Source of the DNA: Gammaproteobacteria bacterium
GTDB taxonomy: Bacteria; Pseudomonadota; Gammaproteobacteria; SZUA-229
Assembly (NCBI GenBank): GCA_024278435.1
Contig: JAJRTD010000200.1
Location: 1 to 8,022, forward strand
Length of the DNA: 8,022 nt
Direction of reading: 5' to 3'
Shown here in pieces: positions 5,911 to 8,022 of this stretch. The notes beneath the pieces were generated by a model. That model was not told where the DNA came from and did not search any database. It saw only the letters and a program-made list of their open reading frames with translations. The position numbers and the translations under genes were made by a program. Each line of letters starts with the position of its first letter. Position 1 is the stretch's first letter.

Positions 5911-7464
5911 TTATGCTGCTTCTTCTTCGTCGTCGGTGTCGCCGCTGTCTTCAGCTTCTTCACCCTGTCCTTCAAGTATGATTGCATTGCTCACTAACTG
6001 GTGAACACTCACAATCTGGTCCATGGTCATGCCGTAATAGGGCAGTACTTTTGTAAACTGTGATTTACAGATGGCGCAAATGGCTGCCATGTGGGTGACA
6101 CCGTGGTCTGAAATCACATTTTTCAGTGACTCCATGCGTGGCTGTGCACCTTTGAGACGCAGCTCCATCAGGTCATCGGTCAGCAGACCACCGCCGCCAC
6201 CGCAGCAGAAGGTCTCGTCGAGAATAGTGTTAGCCGACATGTCATGATAATTGTTACAAACCGCTTTAATCACTTCACGCGGGGTAGTGAACTGACTGCC
6301 TGGGGTATCACCAATGCGGGAAGCGCGGGCAATGTTGCATGAATCATGGAAGGTCAGTGTCATGTGGTCATTTTCAGACTTGTCGATATTCAGTATGCCA
6401 CGATCCAGGCAGTCCTTGGTAAATTCAAGGATGTGCTGTGGAACCGGGTAATTCTGATCAAGGAAATCCCAGGGGCCGGCCAGTGTGTTCAGGTGGTTAT
6501 AGGCAACGCGCCAGGCGTGACCACACTCACCGAAGATAATACGCTTTACGCCGAGTTCCTTGGCGGCATCACGAATGCGCAGTGAAATCTGGCGCATGTG
6601 TTCGTAGTTACCGATAAACAGGCCGAAGTTGGCGGCTTCCGATGCTTTTGAACTCAATGTCCAGGTAACGCCGGCAGCGTGGAATACTTTTCCGTAACCG
6701 ATCAGGCCGTCAATGTGCGGCTCGGCAAAAAAGTCGGCAGAAGGGGTGACCAGCAGGATTTCAGCGCCTTTCTCATCCAGCGGGAAGCGTACCTTGACGT
6801 TGATATCGTCTTCCACTTCCTCTTCCAGCCCTTCCAGGGTGTCGACCAGCGCTGGCTCGGGCAGGCCCAGGTTGTTACCGATTTTATGTACCTTGGGAAT
6901 AATCTGGTTGGAGTATTTCTGGCCCATGCCGATCATTGCCAGCATGTCGCGGGCAGCCATGGTAACTTCAGCGGTATCAATACCAAAAGGACAGAATACG
7001 GCGCAACGGCGGCACTCTGAACACTGGTGGTAGTAGCTGTACATTTCCTTGATAACATCTTCAGTGAGGTCAACCGCACCAACCAGTTTAGGGAAATATT
7101 TTCCGGCAAAGGTAAAGTAGCGGCGGTAAACCTTGCGTAACAGGTCCTGGCGTGCAACCGGCATGTTTTTTGGATCAGCGGTGCCGATGAAGTAATGACA
7201 CTTGTCGGTGCAGGCGCCGCATTTAACACAGATATCCATAAATACCTGCAGTGAACGGTACTTGCTGAGCTTTTCTTTCATCAGCTCAAGGAATCTTGCA
7301 TGCCAGCCTTCAATCAGCTGTCCGGGCTCTTCAGTACTGGGAAAGCCCATGTCTGTCTGGAATTCTTCACCTGCAACATAGGGTGAACTATGCGCCATCG
7401 CACCTTCCATAATGGATGGAATGATGGGAAATTCATGCGTTTCTGGTATTTCGTAATCAGCCAT
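5911..7464 (-). CDS. dsrK: DsrK: HdrD-like iron-sulfur catalytic subunit of DsrMKJOP
   Basis: This 517-residue protein is related to heterodisulfide reductase HdrD. Two [4Fe-4S] ferredoxin motifs occur: C79/C82/C85/C89 and C148/C151/C154/C158. The C-terminal half carries CCG-type sequence: GECGHAW (312-318, C314), DSCNIAR (374-380, C376), FCCGGGGG (419-426, C420-C421) and CAIC (463-466). These residues are those expected to hold the noncubane or special [4Fe-4S] cluster that handles disulfide-type substrates. No signal peptide or membrane helix is visible, so it is cytoplasmic and attached through DsrM. The partner is expected to be the trisulfide or disulfide form of DsrC, with electrons exchanged with DsrM hemes. 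It starts 56 bases after dsrM with a GAGAA at 7475-7471. The last 20 residues (498-517) include 11 Asp/Glu, a tail outside the recognisable domains. Confidence 0.96.
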   Translation of the reverse strand: MADYEIPETHEFPIIPSIMEGAMAHSSPYVAGEEFQTDMGFPSTEEPGQLIEGWHARFLELMKEKLSKYRSLQVFMDICVKCGACTDKCHYFIGTADPKNMPVARQDLLRKVYRRYFTFAGKYFPKLVGAVDLTEDVIKEMYSYYHQCSECRRCAVFCPFGIDTAEVTMAARDMLAMIGMGQKYSNQIIPKVHKIGNNLGLPEPALVDTLEGLEEEVEDDINVKVRFPLDEKGAEILLVTPSADFFAEPHIDGLIGYGKVFHAAGVTWTLSSKASEAANFGLFIGNYEHMRQISLRIRDAAKELGVKRIIFGECGHAWRVAYNHLNTLAGPWDFLDQNYPVPQHILEFTKDCLDRGILNIDKSENDHMTLTFHDSCNIARASRIGDTPGSQFTTPREVIKAVCNNYHDMSANTILDETFCCGGGGGLLTDDLMELRLKGAQPRMESLKNVISDHGVTHMAAICAICKSQFTKVLPYYGMTMDQIVSVHQLVSNAIILEGQGEEAEDSGDTDDEEEAA

Positions 7465-7520
7465 TCTTATTTCTCAGCGCTAAGTTGCAGTTATTTCCAG
7501 TATTCGTCTAGTCAGCGTTA

Positions 7521-8022
7521 CTAAGCGTTACGCCCGTCTTTTGCTTCAAGCTCTGCACCCCAGGGTGACAGGTGGCGTTTTTCACGCGGGTTGTCAATCT
7601 GGTAACGGGTTGGAGCCATAAATAGTCCCGGTGCGTGTAACAGTTTGCTGATCGGGAAAATCAGTGCCAGCAACAGAACCATTGTCAGGTGTGCCAGTAA
7701 AACCGTGTCACTGGGCAGGTTCTGCCAGTCAAACAGGAACAGCCCCATAATAAATGCTTTTAATTCAACAATATCGGTGTGAGCCAGGTAAGAAATGCTC
7801 AGGCCGGTCAGTGCGATGCCCAGTATCAGTATCAGCATCAGGTAATCAGACGGTGATGATATGTAACGAACGCGATCAACGAAAATACGGCGGGCCAGCA
7901 GACCGAGCAGACCGAACAGCATGGCAAAACCGGCATAATGGCCAAAGCTCTGTACAACCATGTTGTTGACCAGTGGCCAGATGAATGAATCCGGTGAAAT
8001 CACGTAGCGCAGGTGACGGAAA
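7521..8022 (-). CDS. dsrM: DsrM: NarI-like diheme cytochrome b, 5' end beyond window
   Basis: The frame is open to the right edge, giving 166 visible residues (numbered from the edge). The GTG at 8003 is an internal valine codon, not the start, because the frame continues upstream as FRHLRY. Hydrophobic helices lie near 21-44, 59-80 and 105-129. H111 and H129 in the last helix are 18 residues apart, the spacing of heme ligands His187 and His205 in E. coli NarI. H3 in RHLRY fits a third ligand, with the fourth expected about ten residues upstream, outside the window. The protein should oxidise or reduce quinol through two b hemes and link to DsrK, whose gene follows. The C-terminal 30 or so residues are hydrophilic (PREKRHLSPWG) and probably cytoplasmic. 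About 70 or more N-terminal residues are missing. The TAG stop is at 7523-7521. Confidence 0.94.
   Translation of the reverse strand, partial: FRHLRYVISPDSFIWPLVNNMVVQSFGHYAGFAMLFGLLGLLARRIFVDRVRYISSPSDYLMLILILGIALTGLSISYLAHTDIVELKAFIMGLFLFDWQNLPSDTVLLAHLTMVLLLALIFPISKLLHAPGLFMAPTRYQIDNPREKRHLSPWGAELEAKDGRNA

Noticed and set aside
7521..8003. dsrM starting at the GTG at 8003 (160 residues)
   Set aside because: The frame stays open upstream with a NarI-like RHLRY segment, and a 160-residue product would lack the first heme-binding helices.
1..8022. A previously undescribed multi-gene system
   Set aside because: All seven genes match the known dsrMKLJOPN set in order, orientation and motifs; novelty is limited to spacers and residue-level details.

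Overview
The window holds seven consecutive minus-strand genes of a reverse dissimilatory sulfite reductase (dsr) operon. Read in transcription order (right to left) they are dsrM (5' part missing), dsrK, dsrL, dsrJ, dsrO, dsrP and dsrN (3' part missing). This is the M-K-L-J-O-P-N order known from sulfur-oxidizing Gammaproteobacteria such as Allochromatium vinosum. dsrL and dsrN in this block point to the oxidative pathway rather than to sulfate reduction. The organism is therefore most likely a chemo- or phototrophic sulfur-oxidizing gammaproteobacterium of moderate GC; I cannot name a genus from the sequence.

Layout. At 8022-7521 is the C-terminal part of DsrM, a NarI-like diheme cytochrome b. 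At 7464-5911 is DsrK, a heterodisulfide-reductase-like iron-sulfur protein. At 5819-3846 is DsrL, an FAD/pyridine-nucleotide oxidoreductase with a C-terminal ferredoxin domain. At 3728-3264 is DsrJ, a periplasmic triheme cytochrome c. At 3264-2446 is DsrO, a Tat-exported protein with 16 cluster cysteines. At 2370-1162 is DsrP, an NrfD/PsrC-type ten-helix membrane protein. At 981-1 is DsrN, a CobB/CbiA-type amidotransferase cut just before its expected glutaminase cysteine. All gaps are under 200 bases. No gene is credible on the plus strand, and there is no RNA gene, mobile element or CRISPR array.

How they work together. DsrM, K, J, O and P form a transmembrane electron-transfer complex linking a periplasmic module (J, O), the quinone pool (M, P) and a cytoplasmic DsrC-processing site (K). 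DsrL takes electrons from DsrAB-catalysed oxidation of sulfane sulfur and passes them to NAD(P)+. DsrN is thought to amidate the siroheme of DsrAB. dsrAB, dsrEFH and dsrC are expected just beyond the right edge and dsrR/dsrS beyond the left edge.

The system itself is described. The less explained parts are intergenic: a long AT-rich inverted repeat made of TGAAAAA/G heptads between dsrP and dsrN, a GNRA-capped hairpin between dsrL and dsrJ, and the absence of a Shine-Dalgarno site before dsrN. Within the proteins, the loop of DsrL that normally carries the NADPH-binding arginines is altered, and DsrK has a strongly acidic tail.
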